Assembly (NCBI RefSeq): GCF_938017705.1
Contig: NZ_CALIIS010000135.1
Span: forward strand, 1 to 15,387
Source of the DNA: an uncultured Campylobacter sp.
GTDB taxonomy: Bacteria; Campylobacterota; Campylobacteria; Campylobacterales; Campylobacteraceae
Direction: 5' to 3'
DNA length: 15,387 nt
Positions 6,486 to 13,932 of this stretch are shown one piece after another; the first letter of the stretch is position 1, and the number at the start of each line of letters is the position of its first letter. The notes beneath the pieces were generated by a model. The model saw only the letters and a list, made by a program, of their open reading frames with translations. It did not search any database and was not told the origin of the DNA. Both the position numbers and the translations under genes were made by a program.

Positions 6486-7508
6486 ATGGATAGGAAAAAA
6501 ATCTACAACCCCTTCTCCGACGAGACCCTTACCGATCGCAAGGTCTTCGGTGGCAATCCGCAGGGCATTTTAAATTTTACCAAGGCGAAATATCAATGGG
6601 CGCTGAAGCTTTGGGATCTGATGGAGGCCAACACCTGGTTTCCTAAAGAGGTCGATACCACCGACGACGTGCGCGATTATAACTTCAATCTCACAAGCGC
6701 CGAGAAGCGGATGTATGATCTCGTGTGGAGCCAGCTGATATCGATGGATAGCTTTCAGACCAACAATCTCGCCGATAATATCAACCCCTACATCACGGCG
6801 CCGGAGATCAACGCCGTGCTCGCTCGCCAAGCCTACGAGGAGGCCAACCACAGCAAATCCTACGCCGTCATGGTCGAGGCGATCTGTGAAAATACCGATC
6901 TCATTTACGAGATGGAGAAGCACGACGATATGCTCCGCAGGAAAAACGACTACATCTCAAGCGTCTATGAGGAGCTTGCGGGCGAGGTTAGCGACGATAA
7001 GCTGCTGTTAGCGATGGTGGCAAATCAAATTTTAGAGGGGATCTACTTCTACAGCGGCTTTACGTCGATCTATGCGCTCGCTCGCGCAGGCAAGATGCTA
7101 GGCAGCGCGCAGATGATCCGCTTCATACAGCGCGACGAGATCACGCATCTGCTGCTCTTTCAAAACATGATAAATTCCGTCCGCAAGGAGCGCGCCGATC
7201 TGTTTAACAAGCGCAACGTGGATAAAATTTACGAGATGTTCGAGACGGCGGGAAACTTAGAGATCGATTGGGGCAAATACATCACGGATAACCAAATCAT
7301 GGGCTTTACGGACGACATCATCGAAGAATACATCCACTACCTAGTCGATCAGCGCCTGCTCGCCATCGGGCTTGAGAAGCGATACGGCGCGAAACATCCG
7401 ATAAAATGGGTCGATGATTTTTCTAAATTTAACGATCAAAAGAGCAATTTTTTCGAGAGCAAGGTCACGAACTACAGCAAAGGAAGCTTGAGTTTCGATG
7501 ATTTTTAG
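6486..7508 (+). CDS. nrdB: Ribonucleoside-diphosphate reductase class Ia, beta subunit
   Basis: This is the radical-generating small subunit of oxygen-dependent ribonucleotide reductase, 340 residues. All dimetal ligands can be placed against E. coli R2: D88 (SMDSFQ), E119 and H122 (YEEANHSKSY), E184 (ILEGIYFYSGF), and E218 and H221 (RDEITHLLLF). The radical tyrosine is Y126, four residues after H122. It is therefore a standard Tyr-radical enzyme, not the Phe-type class Ic. The C-terminus (SLSFDDF) is an acidic/aromatic tail of the kind that docks into the large subunit NrdA. nrdA is not in the window, so the two subunits are encoded apart. Placement next to the anaerobic nrdD-nrdG operon puts both dNTP routes in one locus. 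A separate TAAAAT promoter suggests independent expression. Confidence 0.96.
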   Translation: MDRKKIYNPFSDETLTDRKVFGGNPQGILNFTKAKYQWALKLWDLMEANTWFPKEVDTTDDVRDYNFNLTSAEKRMYDLVWSQLISMDSFQTNNLADNINPYITAPEINAVLARQAYEEANHSKSYAVMVEAICENTDLIYEMEKHDDMLRRKNDYISSVYEELAGEVSDDKLLLAMVANQILEGIYFYSGFTSIYALARAGKMLGSAQMIRFIQRDEITHLLLFQNMINSVRKERADLFNKRNVDKIYEMFETAGNLEIDWGKYITDNQIMGFTDDIIEEYIHYLVDQRLLAIGLEKRYGAKHPIKWVDDFSKFNDQKSNFFESKVTNYSKGSLSFDDF

Positions 7509-7535
7509 CGGATTTTGCGGTTTGAAATTTTGCTC

Positions 7536-7550
7536 TGCCGCATCGCGGCA
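7536..7550 (+). terminator. Short hairpin after nrdB (weak terminator candidate)
   Basis: TGCCGC-ATC-GCGGCA is a perfect six-base-pair GC-rich stem with a three-base loop, 27 bases after the nrdB stop. No T-run follows, so intrinsic termination is uncertain. The rest of the 282-base gap to pcm contains no gene I can support. Confidence 0.3.
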
Positions 7551-7790
7551 CGGATACTTTGCAGATACTTGTTCGGCGCGGTATGAATGCGCGATAAGCA
7601 CAGAAGGCGTATTACCTGCAAAATTTTTAAAATTTAGCCGCGCTACGCATTTAAAAAACGCAGCTCATGCTCTTTTGGTGCGGAGTGGGCGCTTTGGCGG
7701 CATTTTTAAAAGCTCTATCGGTTTGGAATTTAAACAGGACGGAAGCTTTCGCGGCTTTAAATTGAACGCCGGGTCGGGCGGGAGTGCGTC

Positions 7791-8426
7791 ATGGTCTCGC
7801 TAGAGCGGCTTCGCTGCGAAAAGATGGCGAACGACATCGCCGAACAGGTTAGCTTAAATCCGGCGCTTTTTGAGGCGTTTTGTAGCGTCGCTAGAAGCGA
7901 GTTCGCCCCGCTGGGCGCGCACGCTTTCAGCCTCAACGCACAGCCCATTTTGGCTAGTCAGTGGATCAGCTCGCCGCTGACGGTCGCGCGCATGACGATG
8001 GCGCTAAGCGTCGATCCGAAGGTCGAGAAAATTTTAGAGATCGGCTGCGGCAGCGGCTATCAAGCGGCGATTTTAAGCAGGATGGTTCACCGCGTCTTTG
8101 CCGTCGAGCGCGTCGAGCGGTTGGTGGGCGAGGCGAAAAGGCACTTTGCAAATCTCGGGATTTCAAACATCAGCCTGCGCCACGATGACGGCAACGCGGG
8201 GTGGAAAAATTTTGCCCCTTTTGATAGGATTTTGCTCTCTGCGTGCGCCGAGCGGATCGACGAGCGGCTGTTTGCGCAGCTGGCAATCGGCGGAATTTTG
8301 GTCGCTCCGATGAATAGAGGCGGCTCGCAAAAGATCGTTAGGTTTAGTAAAATTTCGCCAAGCGAGATCAAAGAAGAGGAACTCGGCGCCTGCGAATTCG
8401 TCCCGCTGGTGCAGGGTCGCGGATAG
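7791..8426 (+). CDS. pcm: Protein-L-isoaspartate O-methyltransferase
   Basis: This 211-residue cytosolic SAM-dependent methyltransferase repairs isoaspartyl residues in aged proteins. Residues 81-90 (ILEIGCGSGY) form the SAM-binding motif I, in the typical Pcm context ILEIGCGSGYQAAILSRMV. The upstream QWISSPLTVARMTMAL corresponds to the family's substrate-side segment (normally QTISQPxxVA), with Trp-Ile-Ser-Ser in place of the usual Thr-Ile-Ser-Gln. The downstream DDGNAGW (normally GDGxxGW) and FDRILLSACAE segments also match. The first ATG, preceded by GGGAG at good spacing, gives an N-terminus that agrees with other campylobacterial Pcm proteins. It is 282 bases from nrdB on the same strand and has no close operon partner. 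The substitutions in the signature loops are mild, and I expect activity. Confidence 0.9.
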   Translation: MVSLERLRCEKMANDIAEQVSLNPALFEAFCSVARSEFAPLGAHAFSLNAQPILASQWISSPLTVARMTMALSVDPKVEKILEIGCGSGYQAAILSRMVHRVFAVERVERLVGEAKRHFANLGISNISLRHDDGNAGWKNFAPFDRILLSACAERIDERLFAQLAIGGILVAPMNRGGSQKIVRFSKISPSEIKEEELGACEFVPLVQGRG

Positions 8427-8544
8427 GCTCTACGCGCAGTAAATTTTAAAATTTCCTACCGCCGCGGGCGCGTAAATTTAATAAAATTTGCTTTCGGCTC
8501 CGTCGCGAGATCAAAGTTTTATTAATTATTTATTTAAATTCAAG

Positions 8545-8550
8545 TACAAT
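8545..8550 (+). promoter_or_regulatory. -10 box for the McrB-like gene
   Basis: TACAAT follows an A/T-rich block (TTATTAATTATTTATTTAAATT) and lies 29 bases before the ATG at 8580. The leader contains AAGGA six bases from the start codon. The promoter is strong-looking by Campylobacter standards, consistent with a live gene. Confidence 0.5.
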
Positions 8551-8579
8551 ACACAATTTTAATCTTTCAAGGATGAGTC

Positions 8580-10382
8580 ATGCAAGATTTTAGCAAGGAA
8601 AAGATAGAGTCGCTGGTCGTCAGCTGGAAAAATCACAACAAAAACCAATTCTGGCTTAAAAAACAAACCGCGATCTCAAAGTATTTAGGCGAGATAAAGC
8701 GCTGCCTCGCAAGCTTTGATGAGACCGAGAACGAGTTTTTGCAAACTTTATATATAAATCTCAGCGACGGCAATCTTAGAAGCTGCAAAATTTTATCTTT
8801 GGGCGAGAAGTTCGCGCACGCCGAGTATTTTTTTATGGATCAGTTTTTTGATTCCAATATCAGCGCGTTTTATTACGATTTCGCTTTCAAAGACCGCATC
8901 ATCGGCAAAAAGGAACTCTTTCCTAAAAATGCCGTAAAAAGCGTAGATAGCGTGCTTAGCGGCGAGGATAAAAACATCGTCTCGCTTTATGTTTTTATCG
9001 AAAATATCGTCAAAAATTTCAATAGCTATTCGCAGGAGCGCACCGCTCGCGATATTTTCAAACAAAAGCTAGTCAATTTTTACGACGAGCTTTACAGGCT
9101 TCTTACGGCGGTGGATAGCGCTTTGGCGATCGATTTTTTCGACGTCGCGCTACATAATCAGCCTTTCGTGCTGATGGAATTTTTAAAATCCGCGATAAAT
9201 GCCGATAATTTCTATCTGATCGACAGCTACTTAAGCGACGACGGAATGCTAAATTTAGGGCTCGTAGATGGCGGCGATTTCGCGCAAATTTCGCGCGAGA
9301 AGCTCTATCTGCTAGCTAGCATATTTGCGCAGTGCAACGACGAGTTTCCGACGCTCGTTTATCGCGATGAAACCGCGCAAATTTTATCCTTGCTCTACGA
9401 CGAAAAGGTTGAAATTTTTGAAGAATTTTACGAAGTAAGTTCGCGATTTATCGCGGAATTCACCCCGTATCCGCAGGACGTCGTGGGCGCGGCTAAGATC
9501 GTGTATTCGTCGCTATTTTTTGAATACGTCAAAAACTACAAAAGCGAAGAGATCGCAAAAAATACGATATTTTACGGCGCGATCGGCACGGGCAAAACTC
9601 GCAGATTGCGATCTTTGATCACCGAAAAGAAGCTCGCGACAAAAAATTTCCGCTACGTTTGCCTGCACGAAGGTTTTGAATACCGCGATTTCATCGACGG
9701 ATTTTACGGCGAAAGTTTCATCAATGGCGAGTTTAAGGCTCTTTGCAAAGAGGCGCTAAACGATCCGAAGGGCGAGTATTATTTTCTGATCGACAATGCA
9801 GGTGCCGCGAGCTTGGATAAAATTTTAGGCGAGGCTGCGGTGCTTTTGGATCGCCGCTACGACGAAAATGACGAGCTTTCGCTGATCCGCACGAAAAATT
9901 CCCACGTAATCGACGGCTTTGAAGAGGGCGAAAAAGCGCGCGCCAGCGTCGTTTTAAAGGACGGCCGCTCATATTTTGCGGTGCCTAAAAATTTATACGT
10001 CCTATGCACTCTAAGTGATCATAAATGCGTTTCTCCGTCGATCGCAAAGGCGTTTAGATGGATCAGATGCGAGTGCGATTACGGCGCGCTTGAGGATTAT
10101 TTAAGAGATCGCGAGATCGTAAACGCAAGCGCGGTCGTTGCGGTTTGCAAGGCGCTGAATAAGTTTATCGCCGATGAGGCGGGCGGTCTCTGCGCGATCG
10201 GACACGGCGTATTTATGGGGCTTGCGCGCTATCAAAACAACGCTCAGATCATGCAAGAAGGGCTAAACGGCTTTTTCGCCGAGGTGCTGGAGCCGATCTT
10301 TAGGTGCGCGGCAAGGAGCGAAGATGCCGCTGCGAGCCTTAGCGAGCGCATCGCAGAAGCTAAGGGCGTGTTTAAATTTTAG
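8580..10382 (+). CDS. McrB-like AAA+ ATPase with degraded catalytic motifs, orphan
   Basis: This is a 600-residue protein. Residues 1-330 are an unrecognised, Phe/Tyr- and Asp/Glu-rich, probably helical region. From about 330 there is a AAA+ domain whose layout follows McrB, the GTP-dependent motor of McrBC restriction: Walker A GAIGTGKT (333-340), Walker B FLIDNAGAASLDKILGEA, then a VPKNLYVLCTLSDHKC segment. Compared with McrB (IIDEINRGN; GTMNTADRS; ALRRRF), the catalytic Glu is Asn (N406), the sensor Asn is Ser (S479), and the arginine cluster is AFRWIR. Walker A is intact, so nucleotide binding is likely while hydrolysis may be weak or absent. No McrC nuclease or methyltransferase is adjacent: pcm is upstream and moaE, convergent, downstream. 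The gene has a good promoter and ribosome site and the local base composition, so it looks resident rather than newly acquired. The function is unknown; restriction is not supported. Confidence 0.65.
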   Translation: MQDFSKEKIESLVVSWKNHNKNQFWLKKQTAISKYLGEIKRCLASFDETENEFLQTLYINLSDGNLRSCKILSLGEKFAHAEYFFMDQFFDSNISAFYYDFAFKDRIIGKKELFPKNAVKSVDSVLSGEDKNIVSLYVFIENIVKNFNSYSQERTARDIFKQKLVNFYDELYRLLTAVDSALAIDFFDVALHNQPFVLMEFLKSAINADNFYLIDSYLSDDGMLNLGLVDGGDFAQISREKLYLLASIFAQCNDEFPTLVYRDETAQILSLLYDEKVEIFEEFYEVSSRFIAEFTPYPQDVVGAAKIVYSSLFFEYVKNYKSEEIAKNTIFYGAIGTGKTRRLRSLITEKKLATKNFRYVCLHEGFEYRDFIDGFYGESFINGEFKALCKEALNDPKGEYYFLIDNAGAASLDKILGEAAVLLDRRYDENDELSLIRTKNSHVIDGFEEGEKARASVVLKDGRSYFAVPKNLYVLCTLSDHKCVSPSIAKAFRWIRCECDYGALEDYLRDREIVNASAVVAVCKALNKFIADEAGGLCAIGHGVFMGLARYQNNAQIMQEGLNGFFAEVLEPIFRCAARSEDAAASLSERIAEAKGVFKF

Positions 10383-10794
10383 CCGCCGCTTAGCAGAAAT
10401 GGTTATTTGCAATGAAATTTTAAAATTTCATTGCACCGTGCTTCACTTGCACTTAGATATACGGCGGCGAAATTTTGGTTTTAAATTTAGCAAGAGTTTG
10501 CGCGCCTCTGTTTTATTTGCGACGCGCCGTAGCAATGCCGATCTATTAAATTGATATAAATTTAGACTTGAAATTTTAGTTTTCGCCCGCCATACTTATC
10601 GGGCGCGCGAGCTCGGGGTCAGAGTAAAATTTTGAGTTTTAAATTTAGCCTCAGCCGCCAAATTTACACAAAATCTTTATTTTGAAATTCTTCAGTATCA
10701 CACGGAATTTTGTTTGTCGGCGCAATCGCCGTTTTGATTAAATTTGATTGAATTAAAGCAAGCCTATAAATTTAAGCGGCGCGTGCTTTTAAAT
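10383..10794. other. Intergenic region between convergent genes (412 bases)
   Basis: No coding sequence is supportable on either strand. The stretch holds a perfect 28-base palindrome (10408-10435), a GC-rich hairpin CGCCCG...CGGGCG (10584-10605, loop of ten), and many AAATTT words. Near its right end lies an imperfect inverted repeat, TAAATTTAAGC...GCTTTTAAATTTA, just beyond the moaE stop. It probably serves as the meeting zone of two converging transcripts. It may contain a decayed gene, but I can trace no family. Confidence 0.5.
10408..10435. repeat. Perfect 28-base palindrome, possible bidirectional terminator
   Basis: Each half is 14 bases: TGCAATGAAATTTT and its exact reverse complement. 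It begins 26 bases after the stop of the McrB-like gene, in the gap between convergent genes. As RNA it folds into a long stem with an A/U core. There is no U-run on either side apart from the T/A core, so termination is plausible but not textbook. A protein-binding site is the alternative. Confidence 0.55.
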
Positions 10795-11304
10795 TTAACC
10801 CAAAAGCCCCGCGCCTTTTACTTTCTGCGAGCGATCCGCCGCGTAGAACCTCTTCCCGCCTACTACCTTGCCGCCCTCGATTTTTCCGCCCTTTACGTCG
10901 TATTTCCAGATCGGCGCGGCCGCTTTGAAATCCTCCACAAACTCGTTTATGAGCGCCAGAGCGACCTTGCGCTGCGGGCTTACGACGCCTGCTACGTAGG
11001 AGCTTTCATGGATCGGCACACCCCCGTTTGCATGTGCAAAAAGCACGAACGCGCCCTGTGCCGAGGCCTTTTGCTGCCACGCTTCAAACCACGTCTGCAA
11101 AATCGGCTCGTATATATCAAAGCTAAGCGCGCAGATACCGCCCTCGTCGCGCACGATGCCCACGAAGGTGATAAACGCACCGCAATTTGCGTCCTTAAAT
11201 TTAGCGTACCAGCGCGATAAAATCGCGTTCACGTCCAAGCTGCCCTCATAAATTTCAGGCTCGATCCCGTTTAAAATTTCTGGATTAAATTTAGCCTCGC
11301 TCAT
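10795..11304 (-). CDS. moaE: Molybdopterin synthase catalytic subunit
   Basis: This 169-residue cytosolic enzyme inserts two sulfurs, delivered by MoaD thiocarboxylate, into cyclic pyranopterin monophosphate to make molybdopterin. Family elements visible in order are GAFITFVGIVRDEGG (42-56), HANGGVPIHESSYVAGVVSP (91-110), QRKVALALINEFVEDFK, and APIWKYDVKGGK (130-141). The last includes K134 at the position of an active-site lysine in the PxWK motif. The C-terminal part is Gly/Lys-rich. It is slightly longer than E. coli MoaE. The start is supported by AGAAGGCGGCG before the ATG. It follows moaD by 15 bases on the same strand, a standard moaD-moaE pair that forms the heterotetramer. The product serves molybdenum/tungsten enzymes such as formate dehydrogenase, which is also hinted at by fdhC nearby. 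Confidence 0.92.
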   Translation of the reverse strand: MSEAKFNPEILNGIEPEIYEGSLDVNAILSRWYAKFKDANCGAFITFVGIVRDEGGICALSFDIYEPILQTWFEAWQQKASAQGAFVLFAHANGGVPIHESSYVAGVVSPQRKVALALINEFVEDFKAAAPIWKYDVKGGKIEGGKVVGGKRFYAADRSQKVKGAGLLG

Positions 11305-11319
11305 CGCCGCCTTCTAAGC

Positions 11320-11541
11320 TTAGCCGCCGCAAACGGGAGGCAGAAGGCTCACGCGATCGCCGGATTTAAGCGCAAAATTCGCATCATAAATCATCTTATC
11401 ATTTACTGCTACGGCGCAGTTTGCAAGCCACTCTCGCAGGTTTTCGTCCTTTTGCAGCTCCGCTTTTACCTCCTGCAAGGAGTTTGCGTTTAGGCGCAGG
11501 GGCTCGCGCCCGATCGGTCCTAAAAATTCTATCTCTACCAT
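11320..11541 (-). CDS. moaD: Molybdopterin synthase sulfur carrier subunit
   Basis: This is a 73-residue ubiquitin-fold protein (MVEIEFLGPIGREPL...) ending in VSLLPPVCGG. The terminal Gly-Gly is the site that MoeB-type enzymes adenylate and convert to a thiocarboxylate for transfer of sulfur to MoaE. The internal VAVNDKMI and SGDRVSLLPPV segments match the family. The start at 11541 has AAAGGATAAAA before it. It is the first gene of moaD-moaE and is transcribed away from nspC across an 87-base gap that carries promoters for both directions. Confidence 0.92.
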   Translation of the reverse strand: MVEIEFLGPIGREPLRLNANSLQEVKAELQKDENLREWLANCAVAVNDKMIYDANFALKSGDRVSLLPPVCGG

Positions 11542-11567
11542 TTTTATCCTTTTTTAAAGATTGGGCG

Positions 11568-11573
11568 ATTTTA
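11568..11573 (-). promoter_or_regulatory. Candidate -10 box for moaDE
   Basis: TAAAAT on the minus strand lies 27 bases upstream of the moaD ATG and is preceded by an A/T-rich tract. It is the only good -10 candidate in the short divergent gap for this direction. Confidence 0.35.
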
Positions 11574-11595
11574 ACCAAAAATTTATAAAATTTTA

Positions 11596-11601
11596 TATAA
11601 T
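11596..11601 (+). promoter_or_regulatory. -10 box for nspC
   Basis: A perfect TATAAT sits in an A/T-rich run. Transcription would begin near 11608, and GAGGA at 11618-11622 is well placed before the ATG at 11629. Confidence 0.55.
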
Positions 11602-11628
11602 TGTGAAAAAATTTAATGAGGAAAAACG

Positions 11629-12783
11629 ATGAAAATCGATGAAATTTTAACCCCGGCTTACGTGTGCGAGGAGCAAAAATTGGTAAAAAATTTAGAAATT
11701 TTACGCAGCGTAGGCGAGCGAAGCGGCGCAAAAATTTTATGCGCGTTAAAAGGCTTTGCGTTTAGCTTCGCGATGCCCTACGTAGACAAATACCTCTGGG
11801 GCGCTACCTGCAGCGGTCTGCACGAGGCGAAATTTGCCGCGGAATTTATCAAAAACGGCGAGATTCACACATACTCGCCAGCATTCAAAGAGGATGATTT
11901 GAATGAAATTTTAAAAATTTCAAATCACGTCGTATTCAATAGCGCCGCGCAGTGGCAAAAATACCGCGCAAAAGCGCTTGCTGCGGGTGCATCGTGCGGC
12001 TTGCGACTAAATCCGCAGACCTCCTTCGCGCCCAAAGACGCTTACAATCCGTGCGGCAGCTTTAGCAGGCTCGGGATGAGCCTTGAAGCGCTGCAGCGGG
12101 CGATCTTGCAAGACGGCGAGTTTTTGCACGGCATCTCGGGGCTTCATTTTCACGCGCTGTGCGAAGAAAGCTCTCAGAGCCTAGAGCGGGTGCTTGAGGT
12201 TTTTGAGGCGAAATTTAGCAAGTATTTCGGAGGCCTAAAGTGGCTAAATTTCGGCGGCGGGCATCATATCACGCGCGCAGGCTACGACGTGGAGCTACTG
12301 ATAGATCTGATCAAAAAATTTCGCGAAAAATATGAGGTCGAAATTTATCTTGAGCCCGGCGAAGCGGTCGGCTGGGAGTGCGGGTATTTGGTCGCTAGCG
12401 TGCTTGATATCGTAGAAAATGGCGCTAAAATAGCTATTTTGGACGCCTCTTCTGAAGCTCATATGCCAGATACCGTGCTGATGCCGTATCGCCCTGCGGT
12501 GCGCGGCGAGAGTAAGAGCGGTAAATTTAGCTATCGCTTCGGCGGCAATACCTGCCTCGCAGGCGACGTCGTGGGGCTTGAGAGCGGGCAGCCCGAGTAT
12601 AAATTTGACGCGCCGCTAAACATCGGCGATCGGGTCATTTTCGAGGATCAGATCCACTACACAATCGTGAAAAACACGACCTTTAACGGTATAAAGCTGC
12701 CCGATCTTGTTCTGGCGGACGAGCGCGGAGAGGTTTTGGCAATCAAAAAATTTGGCTACGACGAGTATGCGAGGCGAAACTAG
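11629..12783 (+). CDS. nspC: Carboxynorspermidine / carboxyspermidine decarboxylase
   Basis: This 384-residue PLP-dependent enzyme of the alanine-racemase fold performs the last step of the aspartate-semialdehyde route to spermidine or norspermidine, the usual polyamine pathway in Campylobacter. K41 in CALKGFA is the PLP lysine. Further active-site segments are GLHFHALCE, LNFGGGHHIT (Gly-rich phosphate loop), LEPGEAVG, FGGNTCLAGD (with the catalytic Cys), and the C-terminal IHYTIVKNTTFNG. The length is normal for NspC and no motif is missing. The start is supported by GAGGA seven bases upstream. Its usual partner, carboxynorspermidine dehydrogenase, is not in the window. It is divergent from moaD, an arrangement I recall as similar in C. 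jejuni. Confidence 0.93.
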   Translation: MKIDEILTPAYVCEEQKLVKNLEILRSVGERSGAKILCALKGFAFSFAMPYVDKYLWGATCSGLHEAKFAAEFIKNGEIHTYSPAFKEDDLNEILKISNHVVFNSAAQWQKYRAKALAAGASCGLRLNPQTSFAPKDAYNPCGSFSRLGMSLEALQRAILQDGEFLHGISGLHFHALCEESSQSLERVLEVFEAKFSKYFGGLKWLNFGGGHHITRAGYDVELLIDLIKKFREKYEVEIYLEPGEAVGWECGYLVASVLDIVENGAKIAILDASSEAHMPDTVLMPYRPAVRGESKSGKFSYRFGGNTCLAGDVVGLESGQPEYKFDAPLNIGDRVIFEDQIHYTIVKNTTFNGIKLPDLVLADERGEVLAIKKFGYDEYARRN

Positions 12784-12796
12784 CGCCGCACTTAAT

Positions 12797-12814
12797 GCAA
12801 AAATGTAATTTTGC
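12797..12814 (+). terminator. Hairpin after nspC (weak terminator candidate)
   Basis: GCAAAA-ATGTAA-TTTTGC is a perfect six-base stem with a six-base loop, 13 bases after the nspC stop and followed by TTTG. It is A/T-rich and therefore weak, but it is the only stem-loop before the fdhC promoter. Confidence 0.3.
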
Positions 12815-12840
12815 TTTGTAAGAAAATTTTTTGCAAAAAA

Positions 12841-12849
12841 TGATATAAT
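12841..12849 (+). promoter_or_regulatory. Extended -10 promoter of fdhC
   Basis: TGATATAAT is a textbook extended -10 (TGN + TATAAT) after an A/T-rich tract with TTTTTTGCAAAAAA. It leaves a ~23-base leader containing AAGGAAATCC directly before the ATG at 12879. It indicates that fdhC is transcribed on its own rather than from an upstream fdhAB. Confidence 0.6.
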
Positions 12850-12878
12850 CGGCTTGAATTTTATATCTAAGGAAATCC

Positions 12879-13848
12879 ATGAAAAGATTGTTTCTCGCGC
12901 TTTTCGCCTGTATTTATGCGCAGGCCGAAGAGAAAAAATATGCTGATATCGTGCAGGGAAATAGCGATGTTTGGGGCAATGCAAGGCTTGAAAACATCGA
13001 TAGCTACGGCAACGCCTTCGTCCCCAAATTCAACGTCGCCAATAGGTACAGAAGGACATCTGCAAAGCTCGGGCTTTTTTGCTTGGTTGGCTCTTGGTGC
13101 GGTTTTGGGCGTAATCATAGCTTTTATTGGGCACTACGCGATCATAGGGCCGAAGCACTTCGATCATCACGCGGGCAAGCCGATCTACGCATTTAATAAA
13201 TTTGAGCGACTATATCATCTCGTAGCGGCCGTGGCATGGGCGATCTTGGTTCCGACAGGCTTGATTATGATGTTTGGCGAAGAATTCGGCGGCGGCGCTT
13301 TCGTGAGGTTTTGTAAAAACGCTCACGGACTGGCTACGATAGCGTTTGCGATTGCCGTTGTGCCTATGCTAGTGACATGGTTTTGGCGTATGCTGCCGCG
13401 AGCTTACGATATCAAATGGATGATGATCGTGGGCGGCTATTTAAGCAAAAAGAAGCGCACGATCCCTGCGGGTAAATTTAACGCAGGCCAAAAGGCGTGG
13501 TTTTGGGTCGCGACTTTAGGCGGTATAGTGATGATAGCGACGGGTGCGTCAATGTTTTTCCTAGACTACGATATCCCGGCGATGAGAAGTGCGCTAGGTA
13601 TGAGCCAGATCGAAATTTTAAGAGCGAGCGCGATTATCCATAATCTTTTGGGCGCGGTCTGCGCGGTGTTTTTGCTCGTGCATATCTATATGGCGGTCTT
13701 TGCGATCAGCGGTGCCATCCACTCGATGATCGACGGACACAAGCCGGAGGAGGAAGTTTACGTCCTTCACCACTACTGGTATCGCGAGCTGCTCGATAAA
13801 GGGCAGATCGCTAAATCGCAATTTGAAGCGAAGTACCCGCGCTTATAA
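12879..13848 (+). CDS. fdhC: Formate dehydrogenase cytochrome b subunit, frameshifted
   Basis: This is the membrane anchor that passes electrons from periplasmic formate dehydrogenase to quinone. The first frame (from 12879, AAGGAAATCC before ATG) gives a signal peptide, MKRLFLALFACIYAQA, then a periplasmic segment up to ...NAFVPKFNVAN (ending 13043). The rest lies one frame over: GTEGHLQSSGFFAWLALGAV, then the cytochrome b helices FERLYHLVAAVAWAILVPTG, KNAHGLATIAFAIAVVPML, KAWFWVATLGGIVMIATGAS and ASAIIHNLLGAVCAVFLLVH, with His residues for two hemes. Removing one base near 13044 (or adding two) restores a ~322-residue protein. An ATG at 12916 opens the second frame, but it would give a nonsense N-terminus without a signal. 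A sequencing error, a recent inactivation, or phase variation are all possible, though no long homopolymer lies at the site. fdhA and fdhB are absent beside it. Confidence 0.8.
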
Positions 13849-13862
13849 CTTGGGTAAATTTT

Positions 13863-13919
13863 ATGCGGGCCTGCTTGCGCGCGGCTCGCATTAGCTTTGA
13901 GGTTCAAAGAATTTTATTT
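13863..13919 (+). terminator. Tandem stem-loops after fdhC
   Basis: ATGCGGGCC (13863-13871) pairs with GGCTCGCAT (13883-13891) with one G-T wobble. Immediately after, CTTTGA-GGT-TCAAAG (13895-13909) is a perfect six-base stem followed by AATTTTATTTTT. The second hairpin plus T-rich tail looks like an intrinsic terminator, and the first may reinforce it. This would separate fdhC from yedF-selD. Confidence 0.45.
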
Positions 13920-13932
13920 TTAAGGATTACAT

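Noticed and set aside
7498..7803. 101-codon open frame bridging nrdB and pcm
   Set aside because: It overlaps both neighbours, has no ribosome site, and shows low-complexity residues without any family feature. The gap is more likely non-coding.
8580..10382. Active McrBC-type restriction system
   Set aside because: No McrC-like nuclease in either direction and key catalytic residues of the McrB domain are substituted.
10744..11220. 158-codon plus-strand open frame
   Set aside because: Antisense to moaE, which is certain from its motifs; the plus frame is Arg-rich shadow sequence.
12916..13848. FdhC starting at the ATG at 12916
   Set aside because: Its first ~45 residues make no family sense and lack the signal peptide that is present in the other frame from 12879 behind a strong ribosome site; a frameshifted gene explains both halves.
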